Source of the DNA: Sphingomonas adhaesiva
Lineage (GTDB): Bacteria; Pseudomonadota; Alphaproteobacteria; Sphingomonadales; Sphingomonadaceae
NCBI RefSeq assembly: GCF_002374855.1
Contig: NZ_NWVC01000003.1
Coordinates: forward strand, 474,705-538,704
Length of the DNA: 64,000 nucleotides
Direction: 5' to 3'
The position numbers were made by a program, and so were the translations under genes. This document shows, in pieces, positions 53,601 through 62,719 of this stretch; the first letter of the stretch is position 1, and every line of letters begins with the position of its first letter. Under the pieces are notes generated by a model. The model did no database searches. It saw only the letters and a list, made by a program, of their open reading frames with translations, and had not been told where the DNA came from.

Positions 53601-55508
53601 GACGGCACCGCCGCGAAGGAACGCAGCGAAACCTATGCCACCGCCAAGCTGGACCTGGGCAAGACCTATCACCTGACCTTCGACGTGATGGTGGAGGCGG
53701 GCGCCAAGAACACCGCCTCGTGGATGACGCTGATGCAGCTCCAGTCCACGTTCGACCCCGGCGACGCGCCGCACAGCCCGCCGTTCGCGCTGGAAATGGT
53801 CGGCGACAAGATGCGCATCGTGACGCGCAGCAGCGCGACGTCGATCATGGCGGTGGACGATTCGGTCTATCAGCGCCACTTCACCGACACGGCCGACATC
53901 ACCCGCGGCAAATGGTATGCGTTCGACGTCACGATCAAGTTCCTGCCCGGCGGGGACGGGCGCCTGACGGTGGTGCGCGACGGGGTGACGATCGTCGACT
54001 ATACCGGGCCGCTGGGCTTCCAGGATGCGGTCGGCCCCTATCTGAAGCAGGGCGTGTATCGCGCCGAGGCGCCGGAGACGATCGCGGTCAATTACCGCAA
54101 CACCGCGCTGGAACTGGTGCCCAACAGCACCGCGCCGGCCCCGTCCGCGCCGTCCAACCTGACGCTGTCGGTGGCCGACGTGGCCGAAAACGGCGCGCCT
54201 GGCGCGCTGGTCGGCACCGCGGCGGCGACCGACGCGCAGGGACGCGCGATCAGCTATTCGCTGGTCGACAGCGCCGGCGGGCTGTTCGCGATCGACCCGC
54301 AGACGGGCAAGATCGTCACCGCCAGGACGCTCGACTACGAAACGCAGAAGGCCCATTCGATCACCGTGCGCGCCACCGGCAGCAACGGGCTGTTCGTGGA
54401 CAAGGCGGTCACCGTCGGCGTCATCGACGTCAACGAGGCGCCGGTGAGCGTGACGCTGGCGGGCGGCAAGGTGGCGGAGAATCTGGCCGCGGGCGCGATC
54501 GTCGGCACCGTGTCGGCGATCGACCCGGAGGCGGGGCGCCTGTCGTACTCGCTGGTCGGCGCGAACGGGATGCCGTTTGCGATCGACACGCGCACCGGCG
54601 TCATCACCACCACCGCGCCGCTCGATTACGAAACGCGCAGCAGCTACGCGCTGTCGGTACGCGCGACCGACATCGGCGGGCTGACCACCGACAAGGCGGT
54701 GACGATCGGCGTCACCGACGTGAACGAGGCGCCGGCCAACCTGACGCTGACCGGCGGGACCGTGACGGAGAACCTTGCCGCCGGCACGATCGTGGGAACG
54801 GCGCGCGCGGTGGACCCGGACGGCGACACGCTGTCCTACTCGCTGGTCGGCGCCGGCGGGCTGCCGTTCGCGATCGACGCGCGCACCGGGGTCATCACCA
54901 CTACCGCGCCGCTCGATTACGAGGCGCGCAACGCCTATTCGCTGACGGTCCGCGCCAGCGATCCGGCCGGGCTGAAGGTCGACAAGGTGGTGTCGATCGG
55001 CGTCACCGACGTCAACGAGGCGCCGGTCGACCTGGCGCTGACCGGGGGCAAGGTGGCGGAAAACCTGGCGCCCGGCGCCCTGGTGGGGGTGGCGCGCGCC
55101 AGCGATCCGGAAGGGCTGGCGCTGAATTATTCGCTGGTCAACGCCAAGGGGATGCCGTTCGCGATCGACGCGCGTACCGGGGTCATCACCACCACCGCCG
55201 CGCTCGATTACGAAGGGAAGAGCAGCTACGCGCTGACCATCCGCGCGACCGATGCGGGCGGGCTGACGGTGGACAAGGCGGTGACGATCGGGGTGATCGA
55301 CATGCCCGAACTGCCCAAGGGCTGGGTATCGTTCAATGCCTCGCGTGAGCCGGCGCCGGACCGCAGCGGGCTGACCGATGCGCACTCGCTGGGCGGCGGC
55401 ACCGGCATGGTGGCCGATGCGCACGGCGACTATACGTTCGTCGTGCCGGACCATCCCGACGGCCTGATCAAGCTGGGCGCGGACTATTTCGATCCGCACG
55501 TGATCTAA
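50685..55508 (+). CDS. Multidomain RTX protein: CBM60-like, GH5, 96-residue repeats, RTX, lyase-like, cadherins
   Basis: A protein of about 1607 residues with no signal peptide, expected for type I secretion. Residues 1-95 are a CBM60-like module ([24 protein letters not shown]). Residues 130-440 are a GH5 TIM barrel; acid/base E268 in LMNEPNEQ and nucleophile E377 in FLGEFGVG are visible. Residues 489-790 are 96-residue repeats. Residues 804-830 have RTX nonapeptides ([22 protein letters not shown]). Residues 936-1146 are a lyase-like jelly roll paralogous to the lipoprotein at 28724. Residues 1155-1540 are four cadherin-like repeats. GTG 50685 has a GGGAAG site; GTG 50661 is the alternative. 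Probable polysaccharide hydrolase/adhesin, exported by the two genes downstream. Confidence 0.85.
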   Translation: MAITHNLSIKVSGTEASGRPAFSVFVNGVAVATNVEVGADYRLGQWNTFTFSYQSDSANDDIRIVYANDYHDSATGQDRNLYINELALDGRTFQAALATGANPHLGYQAGLTSAALFSNGSLSFSTSQFMSTTPAALQYLGIAYSGAEFTTNQLADWHLPVVFPTDANLDYYASKGMNILRLPILWEQLQPTKGGAFDQAYIDRITHVIDYAATKGMTIVVDVHNFGRAYGELIGGPVVTNADFAAMWGALAGALKDRGNVMLGLMNEPNEQTPADWLVSANAAIAAVRAAGAAQTILVAGSAWDGAYNWLTSGNAATIGKGVVDPLNKYAFEVHQYLDLTASGGVATPVSADIGVQRLQAITQWALQNNQKLFLGEFGVGTDATSLSALDKMLTYMAQHADAWLGGTYWAAGNNNYFSIDPVGGSDRPQMNLLEKYAPAPITAIENATAVTYTSGNTTYYADGSVEVRSFLSDGTLRGKTITHVNGSKEMYALNIAGQAYTTEYSTFDAKGALISLTRTQADGKMVFAKTVNTSLGRTTSDQYNTAGLLTTRTIEQPGVVETKNYAADGFTLMRHIVQQTGGLKDVWIYGITGQTYTQAHEQYAANGTLTSLTRMRADNSLVFTKTVDLATGAVATGSYSTTGVLTSMLIVQGGETTQKTYAADGATVTRSIMNHADGSKDVWYYGQTDPNYRTVHETYNTAGAMVSVERLRADGSLYYSRDVLTDGKVVTVTNSYTSGGQLTTSVIGRSDGSITTKTFASDGIALLQDVTVAADGAREVHLYGVTGAAYAATGGTKADVLVGGAGNDTLTGGGGNDTLTGGAGVDTFVFARGSGNDTITDFGRNGDADKLDLSAYLNAGLRPTVAASGSDTLLTFTTGETIRLTAVDPARLTATTTGYTFTAPVASKPITLPGVIDSALGAVDSVVGGIVTTPVAMALDLRSQNAGQAWSFTSAAGVNRFEVRAGDHWWGDGTAAKERSETYATAKLDLGKTYHLTFDVMVEAGAKNTASWMTLMQLQSTFDPGDAPHSPPFALEMVGDKMRIVTRSSATSIMAVDDSVYQRHFTDTADITRGKWYAFDVTIKFLPGGDGRLTVVRDGVTIVDYTGPLGFQDAVGPYLKQGVYRAEAPETIAVNYRNTALELVPNSTAPAPSAPSNLTLSVADVAENGAPGALVGTAAATDAQGRAISYSLVDSAGGLFAIDPQTGKIVTARTLDYETQKAHSITVRATGSNGLFVDKAVTVGVIDVNEAPVSVTLAGGKVAENLAAGAIVGTVSAIDPEAGRLSYSLVGANGMPFAIDTRTGVITTTAPLDYETRSSYALSVRATDIGGLTTDKAVTIGVTDVNEAPANLTLTGGTVTENLAAGTIVGTARAVDPDGDTLSYSLVGAGGLPFAIDARTGVITTTAPLDYEARNAYSLTVRASDPAGLKVDKVVSIGVTDVNEAPVDLALTGGKVAENLAPGALVGVARASDPEGLALNYSLVNAKGMPFAIDARTGVITTTAALDYEGKSSYALTIRATDAGGLTVDKAVTIGVIDMPELPKGWVSFNASREPAPDRSGLTDAHSLGGGTGMVADAHGDYTFVVPDHPDGLIKLGADYFDPHVI
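52149..53078 (+). repeat. 96-residue tandem repeats inside the RTX protein
   Basis: Units begin at 52149 ([13 protein letters not shown]), 52437 ([13 protein letters not shown]), 52725 ([13 protein letters not shown]) and 53019 ([13 protein letters not shown]), spaced 288, 288 and 294 bases. Each has SLTRxxADGxxVFxKTV and KTYAADG. The YD/DG turns faintly recall RHS-type strands, but the unit is not one I recognise. Confidence 0.85.
54150..55310 (+). repeat. Four cadherin-like repeats of about 97 residues
   Basis: Each unit follows the plan VNEAP...[23 protein letters not shown]....[18 protein letters not shown]...SYALTVRATD..GL. VNEAP starts at 54429, 54720 and 55011, exactly 291 bases apart, so the DNA repeats are almost in register. 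DxNEAP and DYE motifs are calcium-binding positions. Confidence 0.88.
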
Positions 55509-55619
55509 CGACAAATATCGGGGAACGCGGGACAAAAGCGGGGCTGGTCAACGCTTCGCTAACCAATCCGGCCTAGCGTGTACGCACGCGCAGCCGGTGC
55601 GTGTCACGAGGTTCCCCCC

Positions 55620-57416
55620 ATGTCGTCGATCGCCTCCCCCCGTTCCATGCGCGGCAGCGCGGACCCGATTCGCCGCGCGTTCGCGCGCTGTCGCCCGCAC
55701 CTGGCGGGGGCGGCGGCGTTCAGCGCGCTGGGCAACCTGCTGTACCTCACCCCGTCGCTGTTCATGCTGCAGGTGTACGACCGGGTGGTGCCCAGCGGCA
55801 GCATCCCGACGCTGGTGGCGCTGGGGCTGCTGACGCTGGCCGGGCTGGCGGCGCTGGCGGCGTTCGAATGGCTGCGCTCGCGGGTGCTGATCCGCGCCAG
55901 CGCGGCGCTGGAGGCGACGCTGGCGCGTGACACGCTGGCGGTGGCGATGAACCGCCCCGATCTGTCGCGGGTCCAGCGCGCCGAGGCAATGCGCGATTTC
56001 GACACCGTGCGCCAGGGGATCGGCAGCCCCGGCGTGCTGGCGGCGATGGATGCGCCGTGGACGCCGATCTACATCCTGGTCGCCTTCCTGCTGCACCCCG
56101 CGCTGGGGCTGATGATGATCGTCGCGGGCGCCATCCTGCTGGCGCTCGCCTGGACGAACGAGGCGATGACCGCATCGCCGATGAAGCGCGCGGGCGAGGC
56201 GGTGAGCATCGCCTATGCCCGGCAGAATCACGCCGCCGCTTTTGCCGCTGAAGCGCGCGCGCTGGGCATGGTGCAGTCGCTGTCATGGCGGCAGGCGGGC
56301 GAGCGCGGCGCGGCCAATGCGCTTCAGCTGGAGGCCAGCTTCGCGGGCAGCGCGCATGGCAGCATCATCAAGTTCTTCCGCCTGGCGGTCCAGTCCGGGT
56401 CGCTGGCGCTGGGTGCGGTGCTGGTGATCGAGGGCAGCCTGTCGGCCGGGTCGATGATCGCCGCGTCGCTGCTGATGTCGCGCGCGCTGGCGCCGATCGA
56501 GCAGGCGGTCGGCAGCTGGCGCACGATCGTGTCGCTGCGCGCCGCCTATCGCCGGCTGAGCGGCCTGTTCGACGGAGCGCCGGTGCGCGAGCACACCGCG
56601 CTGCCCGCACCGACGGGCGCGGTGCAGGTCGAACAGCTGACGGTGTGTGCGCCGCTGACCGGGCGCGTGCTGCTGAGCGAGATCGGCTTCGCGGTGGAAC
56701 CGGGGACGATCGTCGGGATCGTCGGGCACAGCGGCGCGGGCAAGTCGACGCTGCTGCGCGCGATCGCGGGCGCGGTGGCGCCGCAGGCGGGGCACGTCCG
56801 CTTCGACGGCACGTCGCGCGCCGATTGGGATGCCGAGCGGCTGGCCGAGCATGTCGGCTTCGTCCCGCAGGATTCGATCCTGTTCCCCGGCACCGTGAAG
56901 GAGAATATCACCCGTTTCCGCCGCCCCAACGACGCGCAGGAGGCGATGCGGCTGGACGCGGCGGCGATCGCGGCGGCGCAGGCGATCGGCGCGCACGACA
57001 TGATCGCGCGGCTGCCGCAAGGGTATGACACGCTGCTCGACATCGGCGGTACCGGGCTGTCGGCGGGGCAGGCGCAGCAGGTGGCGATCGCGCGCGCGCT
57101 GTTCGGCGATCCGGCGGTGCTGGTGCTGGACGAACCGACCGCGCATCTGGACGCGGAGGCGCAGCGCGCCTTCGCCGCGCTGCTGGTGCGGATGCGCGAG
57201 GCGCGGCGGACCGTGCTGTTCGCGACGCACAGCACCGATGTGCTGGCCGGTGCCGACATGCTGCTGGTGCTGGAGGCGGGCCGCATCGCGCAATTCGGGC
57301 CGATCGCGGGGGCGGGGGGAGATCCCGGCTCCGGCCCCGGTTCCGGTCAGCGCCCCGCCAGCTTCATTTCCGCCATCACCCCGGCATCCTATCGCCCCCG
57401 GAAGGCCAACGCATGA
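55620..57416 (+). CDS. Type I secretion ABC permease/ATPase
   Basis: A 598-residue PrtD-type half-transporter. The first 300 residues hold about six membrane segments (LGNLLYLTPSLFMLQVYDRVVPSGS is a family hallmark), and the rest the ATPase: Walker A VGHSGAGKSTLLRAI, signature LSAGQAQQVAIARAL, Walker B LVLDEPTAHLDAE. It starts 111 bases past the RTX gene and overlaps the HlyD gene, so it should export that protein. It corresponds in position to atrD of sphingan clusters. No C39 peptidase domain at the N-terminus. Confidence 0.93.
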   Translation: MSSIASPRSMRGSADPIRRAFARCRPHLAGAAAFSALGNLLYLTPSLFMLQVYDRVVPSGSIPTLVALGLLTLAGLAALAAFEWLRSRVLIRASAALEATLARDTLAVAMNRPDLSRVQRAEAMRDFDTVRQGIGSPGVLAAMDAPWTPIYILVAFLLHPALGLMMIVAGAILLALAWTNEAMTASPMKRAGEAVSIAYARQNHAAAFAAEARALGMVQSLSWRQAGERGAANALQLEASFAGSAHGSIIKFFRLAVQSGSLALGAVLVIEGSLSAGSMIAASLLMSRALAPIEQAVGSWRTIVSLRAAYRRLSGLFDGAPVREHTALPAPTGAVQVEQLTVCAPLTGRVLLSEIGFAVEPGTIVGIVGHSGAGKSTLLRAIAGAVAPQAGHVRFDGTSRADWDAERLAEHVGFVPQDSILFPGTVKENITRFRRPNDAQEAMRLDAAAIAAAQAIGAHDMIARLPQGYDTLLDIGGTGLSAGQAQQVAIARALFGDPAVLVLDEPTAHLDAEAQRAFAALLVRMREARRTVLFATHSTDVLAGADMLLVLEAGRIAQFGPIAGAGGDPGSGPGSGQRPASFISAITPASYRPRKANA

Positions 57417-58771
57417 GCATGTCCGCCACCTTCGACCGGTTCGCGTTGCCCGATGGCGATCGTACCGCGATCCATGATCCGCGCCGCGAGCTGCGCTGGG
57501 GCGCGGCGCTCGCCGGGCTGCTGGTGCTGGGGTTCGGCGGCTGGGCGGTCGCCACGCGGCTGGATGCGGCGGTGGTCAGCGGCGGCGTGGTGCGGCTGAC
57601 CGACGCGCGGCAGGTGGTGCAGGCGCCGGCGGCGGGGATCATCTCGTCGCTGGACGTGCGCAACGGGATGCGCGTGCGCGCCGGGCAGCAGCTGGTCGCC
57701 TTCACCGCCAGCGAGGCGCTGGCGCAGGAGCGGTCGCTGGCGGCCCGTACATTCGGATTGCAGGCCGAAATCGCGCGGATCGAGACCGAATTGCGCGGCG
57801 GGTCCCGAGTCGCGATGCCCGCGACGCTCGGTGCGTCCTCTGACGCCGACCGCGCATTGGCGGCGGCGGCGCTGGCGAGCGAGCAGGCGCAGCTGGACGC
57901 GCAGCGCGCGCTGGAGGGGGCGCAGGCCGCGGTCCTGCGCGACCGGCGCGTGCAGGTGGGCCACCAGATCGACGGTTATCGCCAGCGGCTCGGCTCCACG
58001 CAGCGCCAGCGGGCGCTGAATGCGAGCGAGCTGGACGCGTATCGCGGCCTTCTGGCGCGCGGACTGGCGACGCGCGAGCGGGTGCTGAACCTGGAACGCT
58101 CCGCCGCGGCGCTGGACGGCGATCAGGGCGAGACGGTTGCGGAGATGGCGCGGCTGCGCAATCAGGCGGGCGAGGCGCAGTTGCAGCTGACCCAGCTGCG
58201 CAGCGAGCGGGCGAACCAGAATGCCGAGCGGCTGCGCACGGCGCAGAACGATCTGGCGGCGGTGCTGCCGCAATGGCAGGCGGCGCGCGACCAGCTGCGG
58301 CGCACCGTGGTGCGGGCGCCGTTCGCGGGCACCGTCACCGCGTTGCAGCCCGCGATGGCGGGATCGGTGGTACCCGCGGGCGCGCGGCTGCTGGAACTGG
58401 TCCCCGCCCGCGACGCGATCGTCGTGGAGGCGAAGGTATCGGCGACCGATGCGATGGAGCTGACGCAGGGGCAGGCCGCCGAGGTGCGCGCCGCCGGTTC
58501 GCGCGGCCGGCTGGCCCCGCCGCTGCATGGCACGGTCGAGCGCGTGTCCGCCGACAGTATCGAGGACGAGCGCACCGGGCAGGTGTTCTACACCGCCGCG
58601 ATCCGGCTGGCCCCGGCCGAGGTGCAGCGGATGCGCCGCGACGGCACCGCCGGGGCGCTGCGTGCAGGTACGCCGGTCGAGGTGATGATCCCGACCAAGG
58701 CGCGCAGCGCGCTGGATTATCTGGTCGGCCCGCTGCTGGCGCGGTTGTCGAAGACGTTTGCGGAGCAGTGA
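57413..58771 (+). CDS. HlyD family membrane fusion protein
   Basis: A 452-residue adaptor of type I secretion. A single N-terminal membrane helix (ALAGLLVLGFGGWAVATRLDA) is followed by a lipoyl-like half (QVVQAPAAGIISSLDVRNGMRVRAGQ), a long coiled-coil hairpin (residues 140-280), the second lipoyl half (VRAPFAGTVTALQP) and beta barrel. It links the ABC protein to an outer-membrane TolC-type channel, which is not encoded here. Overlap of 4 bases with the ABC gene means coupled translation; matches atrB of sphingan clusters by position. Confidence 0.93.
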   Translation: MSMSATFDRFALPDGDRTAIHDPRRELRWGAALAGLLVLGFGGWAVATRLDAAVVSGGVVRLTDARQVVQAPAAGIISSLDVRNGMRVRAGQQLVAFTASEALAQERSLAARTFGLQAEIARIETELRGGSRVAMPATLGASSDADRALAAAALASEQAQLDAQRALEGAQAAVLRDRRVQVGHQIDGYRQRLGSTQRQRALNASELDAYRGLLARGLATRERVLNLERSAAALDGDQGETVAEMARLRNQAGEAQLQLTQLRSERANQNAERLRTAQNDLAAVLPQWQAARDQLRRTVVRAPFAGTVTALQPAMAGSVVPAGARLLELVPARDAIVVEAKVSATDAMELTQGQAAEVRAAGSRGRLAPPLHGTVERVSADSIEDERTGQVFYTAAIRLAPAEVQRMRRDGTAGALRAGTPVEVMIPTKARSALDYLVGPLLARLSKTFAEQ

Positions 58772-58780
58772 GGGGCGGGG

Positions 58781-58805
58781 CCGGAGCCCGTTAGCGGGCC
58801 ACCGG
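58781..58805. terminator. Bidirectional hairpin between convergent genes
   Basis: GCCCG and CGGGC pair around TTAG and are flanked by CCGG/CCGG. It lies 10 bases past the HlyD stop and between it and the convergent sugar-phosphate transferase gene. No long T run. Confidence 0.45.
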
Positions 58806-58862
58806 CATGACGGAGTGGGGCTTGGCAGACGTGCCGACCACCTCCCGGAGTATCGCCGCGGT

Positions 58863-60251
58863 CTAGAAGGCGTTGCGGTGGACGACCACGCGCAGCGTCG
58901 CGAAGATGATCGAGATGTCGCGCCAGATGCTCCAGCCGTTGAGATATTCCAGATCGGCCTGGAGGCGGTTGGTCAGATCCTCGCGCCGGTGGGTCGCGCC
59001 GCGGAAGCCGCGCACCTGCGCCAGCCCGGTCAGCCCCGGCTTGCACGCATGGCGGTGCCAGTAGCGGTTGTCGATTTCCCAGAACAATTGCGTGCCGGCC
59101 AGCGAACCCAGCGCGTGCGGGCGCGGGCCGACCAGGCTCATCGATCCGAACACGACGTTGAACAGCTGCGGCAGCTCGTCGATGCTGGTGCTGCGGATGA
59201 AGCGGCCGACGCGGGTCACGCGGCTGTCGCTGCGCCCGGCGGAGACATTGCCGTCGGCATCGCATTCGGCGACGTGCATGCTGCGGAACTTCAGGATTTC
59301 GAAGAAGGCGTTGCCGCGCCCGACGCGGCGCTGGCGGAAAAACACCGGGCCGCGGCTGTCCAGCTTCACCGCCAGCGCGGTCAGCAGCAGCACCGGCGCC
59401 AGTGCGATCAGCGCGGGGATGCACAATGCCAGGTCGAACAGCCGCTTCGTCACCCGCTGGCTGAGCGTCAGCGGGCCGCTGGCGACCAGCAGGGTGGGGT
59501 GATGCGCGACCGCGCTGATGCCGAACGCGCCGAACGACCCGATGTCGTCGACCATCACCTCGCCCAGGACGTTGGCGCCCTTCAGCATCATCGCCCAGTC
59601 GGCCCGCGCCTCCGGTTCGCAGACGATCACCACGCGGTCCATGTCGCGCACCAGTTCGCCGAAGCGATGCAGCGCGGCCGGATCGGTCAGGTCGGGCGTG
59701 ATGCCGGTCGTTTCCGCGTCGATCTGGATCATCCGGTCGGGCACATGGGTGTGCGCGCGGTCGAAGATGACCATTTCCGCCAACAGCCGGTCGTTGAGGT
59801 GGCGGCGGATATAGCTGCCCACGGCGATGCGGAAGCCGCCCAGCAACAGCGCGGAGGCGACCATCGTGGTCAGCAGCATCGAGCGCGGGATGAACTGTTC
59901 GCTGCGGATGAAATAGACCAGCAGGAACAGCGCCGCGAAACTGAACGCGAGCGAGCGCAGTGCGATCGAGACGCCGCCGCTGCCGCGGCGCAGCGTGCTG
60001 ATCGCGAAGGCGCGCGAATTGAGCGCGGTACCGGCGTAGATCGGCAGCGTGACCGCGAGCAGCGCCACCAGTGCGGACGGATCCGGTTTCACGAACCACG
60101 CCACCAGGATGCCGAGCATGATCGCCGCCAGGTCGCCGAGCACGACCGACAGCGCCAGATGCACGCGAAGCGTCCGCGACGGAGCGCCGCGGAACAGCAG
60201 GCCTGATGACAGGGATGGCTCAGCGATCAATCGCTGCACACCATCATTCAC
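58863..60251 (-). CDS. Undecaprenyl-phosphate sugar-1-phosphate transferase (priming glycosyltransferase)
   Basis: A 462-residue membrane enzyme. Residues 30-160 hold four or five helices, residues 170-260 a cytoplasmic nucleotide-binding-like domain, and residues 265-460 the bacterial sugar transferase domain (KRLFDLALCIPALIALAPVLL, GRGNAFFEILKFRSM, STSIDELPQLFNVVFGSMSLVGPRPHAL, KPGLTGLAQVRGFRG, NGWSIWRDISIIFATL). It moves a sugar-1-phosphate, most often glucose, to the carrier lipid to begin the repeat unit, the role of GelB/SpsB in sphingans. The promoter must lie in 60252-60430, where no gene is seen. Confidence 0.93.
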   Translation of the reverse strand: MNDGVQRLIAEPSLSSGLLFRGAPSRTLRVHLALSVVLGDLAAIMLGILVAWFVKPDPSALVALLAVTLPIYAGTALNSRAFAISTLRRGSGGVSIALRSLAFSFAALFLLVYFIRSEQFIPRSMLLTTMVASALLLGGFRIAVGSYIRRHLNDRLLAEMVIFDRAHTHVPDRMIQIDAETTGITPDLTDPAALHRFGELVRDMDRVVIVCEPEARADWAMMLKGANVLGEVMVDDIGSFGAFGISAVAHHPTLLVASGPLTLSQRVTKRLFDLALCIPALIALAPVLLLTALAVKLDSRGPVFFRQRRVGRGNAFFEILKFRSMHVAECDADGNVSAGRSDSRVTRVGRFIRSTSIDELPQLFNVVFGSMSLVGPRPHALGSLAGTQLFWEIDNRYWHRHACKPGLTGLAQVRGFRGATHRREDLTNRLQADLEYLNGWSIWRDISIIFATLRVVVHRNAF

Positions 60252-60427
60252 GCGCTTCTCCCCCGACTTTCCGACCGGAACCGATTGTCCCGATACATCG
60301 TCGCCTGCGGGCGCGGACTATAGGCAGACATCTGCAGGAAGCAACGGCCATGGCGGCCGCAACGATCGGCACGGCCGTCAGGCGCGCCGGAACGGCCCCG
60401 GCGCGGGACGCGCCGAGCGGCCGGCGA

Positions 60428-60544
60428 TCAGATCAGCGCGACGATGATCGCCGCCCAGCACAACAAACCGGTCGCCAGCGAGCCACCGAAGCCGAGCAGC
60501 GCCGATGCGGAAACCACGTCATCGGCATGGGCAAATTCGATCAT
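60428..60544 (-). CDS. 38-residue membrane protein
   Basis: A very small gene starting MIEFAHADDVVSAS and ending in a hydrophobic helix (ATGLLCWAAIIVALI). A GGAGAGG ribosome site lies just upstream of the ATG, and the reading frame is closed by TGA at 60428. It is preceded by a 237-base gap shared with a PilZ gene. Role unknown; single-helix proteins beside polysaccharide genes can bind and regulate transferases. The ribosome site and membrane helix are the only support. Confidence 0.5.
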   Translation of the reverse strand: MIEFAHADDVVSASALLGFGGSLATGLLCWAAIIVALI

Positions 60545-60576
60545 TCATCCTCTCCGTGCGCCGTTCTGTGTCATTC

Positions 60577-60592
60577 TGACACGGCGCTTGCA
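60577..60592 (+). promoter_or_regulatory. Sigma-54-like -24/-12 element
   Basis: The sequence TGACACGGCGCTTGCA matches the RpoN consensus TGGCACG-N4-TTGCA except for the third base, which is an A instead of the strongly conserved G. It points at the PilZ gene 190 bases downstream. Confidence 0.25.
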
Positions 60593-60781
60593 CAACTGGT
60601 CCCAAATCGGCGGGTTTCATGCAAGCGTAAAATTGGAAAAAAAGATCGTTTCGGGTATCGGGTATGGTCTGGCCGATGATTTTCCGGCCGAATCTTTTTC
60701 ACGCCGCGCCCGCCGTGAGCGGTTTGTAAACCTTCGACGGTGCATCCTGTCGCCCTTGGAACCGGGGATGGGACGACGCTG

Positions 60782-61240
60782 ATGGATATGGCTGCTCGGC
60801 GCCTGGCCGATTCGCACGATCGTCGCGGCGCGCTGCGCGGCGAACTGGGCCGTCCGGGAACGATCCGCCTGGATGACGGCAGCGCGATCGAGACGCTGCT
60901 GGTCGACCTGACCCGCGACGGTTGCCGGCTGCGCACCGCCGCGACGATCGCGCCGGGTACGGCGTTCAGCATCGGCATCGCGCATGTCGGGCTGACCCGC
61001 GCGCGGGTCGCCTGGCACGGGCCGGAGGGCTATGGCTGCGAATTCGACGCGCCGCTGCCCGCGGGCGCGGTGAGCGCCGCGTTCGGTGGCAGCAATGTCG
61101 AGGCATTCCCCAATGCCGGCCTGTTTGCCGCGCCGTCGCAGGGCGTTCAAAAATGGAGCCCGCGCGCGCGCCTGCTGCTGCTGGCCGCGGGGGTTCCCGC
61201 GCTGTGGGCGACGCTGGGGCTTTTCTGGTTTCTGGTCTGA
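60782..61240 (+). CDS. PilZ domain protein with C-terminal membrane helix
   Basis: A 152-residue protein. The PilZ motifs for cyclic di-GMP are the RRGALR (RxxxR) at residues 16-21 and VDLTRDGCRL (DxS/TxxG). A hydrophobic helix, LLLLAAGVPALWATLGLFWFLV, ends the protein, so the sensor would be tethered to the inner membrane. It lies among polysaccharide genes, upstream of ugd, and could couple c-di-GMP to polymer synthesis or secretion. Start MDMAARRL chosen over a 14-codon upstream extension. Confidence 0.85.
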   Translation: MDMAARRLADSHDRRGALRGELGRPGTIRLDDGSAIETLLVDLTRDGCRLRTAATIAPGTAFSIGIAHVGLTRARVAWHGPEGYGCEFDAPLPAGAVSAAFGGSNVEAFPNAGLFAAPSQGVQKWSPRARLLLLAAGVPALWATLGLFWFLV

Positions 61241-61383
61241 CGTTCCACCCTCTCGGCCTGTCCCTCTGCGGCGCGCGCGACGCTTGATTCCCGACCGGAT
61301 CAGGCTAAGTCGCGAGCGCCGCGATCGTTTTGCGCCGCACCACGTGCGGGCGGCCTGACGGATCACAAAAGAGGGAGACGTTC

Positions 61384-62685
61384 GTGAAGATCGCCATGAT
61401 CGGGTCCGGCTATGTCGGATTGGTGTCCGGTGCCTGTTTCGCCGATTTCGGGCACGACGTGGTCTGCGTCGACAAGGACGCGAGCAAGATCGAGCGGCTG
61501 CTGGACGGCGTGATGCCGATCTACGAGCCGGGGCTGGACGAACTGGTCGCGCGCAACGTGCAGTCCGGGCGGCTGCGCTTCACGACCGATCTGGCCGATG
61601 GCGTGGCGGGCGCCGATGCGATCTTCATCGCGGTGGGCACGCCCTCGCGCCGCGGCGACGGCCATGCCGACCTCACCTACGTCCACGCCGCCGCCAAGGA
61701 AATCGGCGAGGCGCTGACCGGCTATGCGGTGGTCGTCACCAAGTCGACCGTGCCGGTCGGCACCGGCGACGAGGTGGAGCGGATCATCCGCGAGGCCGCG
61801 CCGCAGGCGCAGTTCGGTGTCGTCTCCAACCCCGAATTCCTGCGCGAAGGCGCCGCGATCGACGATTTCAAGCGCCCCGACCGGATCGTGATCGGCTCGG
61901 AGGACGACCGCGCGACCGAGGTGATGCGGCAGGTGTACCGCCCGCTGTACCTCAACGCCGCGCCGATCCTGGTCACGCGCCGCCGCACCGCGGAGCTGAT
62001 CAAATATGCCGGCAACGCGTTCCTGGCGACCAAGATCACCTTCATCAACGAGATCGCCGACCTGTGCGAGAAGGTCGGCGCCGACGTGAAGGACGTCAGC
62101 CGCGGCATCGGCCTCGACAATCGCATCGGGTCGAAGTTCCTGCACGCCGGCCCCGGCTATGGCGGGTCGTGCTTCCCCAAGGATACGCTGGCGCTGCTCA
62201 AGACCAGCCAGGATTACGACGCGCCGCAGCGCATCGTCGAGGCGGTGGTGGCGGTCAACGACACCCGCAAGCGCGCGATGGGCCGCAAGATCATCGCCGC
62301 GATGGGCGGCGACGTGCGCGGCAAGACCGTCGCGGTGCTGGGGCTGACGTTCAAGCCGAACACCGACGACATGCGCGATTCGCCCGCGATCGCGGTGATC
62401 CAGACGCTGCAGGATGCCGGCGCGACGGTGAAGGCGTACGATCCCGAGGGAGTCGAGCAGGCCAGGAAGGTGCTCGACAATGTCGATTATTGCGACGGGC
62501 CGTACAGCGCGATCGAGGGCGCCGACGCGCTGGCGATCGTGACCGAATGGGACGAATTCCGCGCGCTGGACCTGGCGCGGGTGAAGTCGCTGCTGACGTC
62601 GCCGGTGCTGGTCGATTTGCGCAACATCTACGTCCCCGACGAAGTGCGCGCCGCCGGGTTCGATTACACCAGCATCGGGCGCTGA
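61384..62685 (+). CDS. ugd: UDP-glucose 6-dehydrogenase
   Basis: A 433-residue enzyme that oxidises UDP-glucose to UDP-glucuronate. NAD loop IGSGYVGLVSGACFADFG, STVPVGTGDEV, NPEFLREGAAIDDF, the catalytic cysteine in GPGYGGSCFPKDT and LTFKPNTDDMRDSPA are present. The start is GTG 61384, placed right after a GAGGGAGA ribosome site; a longer reading upstream has no family similarity. It supplies glucuronic acid for the PssD/PssE-type step. Confidence 0.97.
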   Translation: MKIAMIGSGYVGLVSGACFADFGHDVVCVDKDASKIERLLDGVMPIYEPGLDELVARNVQSGRLRFTTDLADGVAGADAIFIAVGTPSRRGDGHADLTYVHAAAKEIGEALTGYAVVVTKSTVPVGTGDEVERIIREAAPQAQFGVVSNPEFLREGAAIDDFKRPDRIVIGSEDDRATEVMRQVYRPLYLNAAPILVTRRRTAELIKYAGNAFLATKITFINEIADLCEKVGADVKDVSRGIGLDNRIGSKFLHAGPGYGGSCFPKDTLALLKTSQDYDAPQRIVEAVVAVNDTRKRAMGRKIIAAMGGDVRGKTVAVLGLTFKPNTDDMRDSPAIAVIQTLQDAGATVKAYDPEGVEQARKVLDNVDYCDGPYSAIEGADALAIVTEWDEFRALDLARVKSLLTSPVLVDLRNIYVPDEVRAAGFDYTSIGR

Positions 62686-62719
62686 ACATGACGCGCGCCG
62701 GGGACGGGGAAGCGACGCG

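Noticed and set aside
54150..55310. CRISPR-like regularity of repeated DNA
   Set aside because: The repeats are 291 bases long, lie inside a coding frame and have no unique spacers.
52920..55535. Large minus-strand frame opposite the RTX protein
   Set aside because: It is a mirror of the cadherin repeats, repetitive and rich in arginine, with no own start signal.
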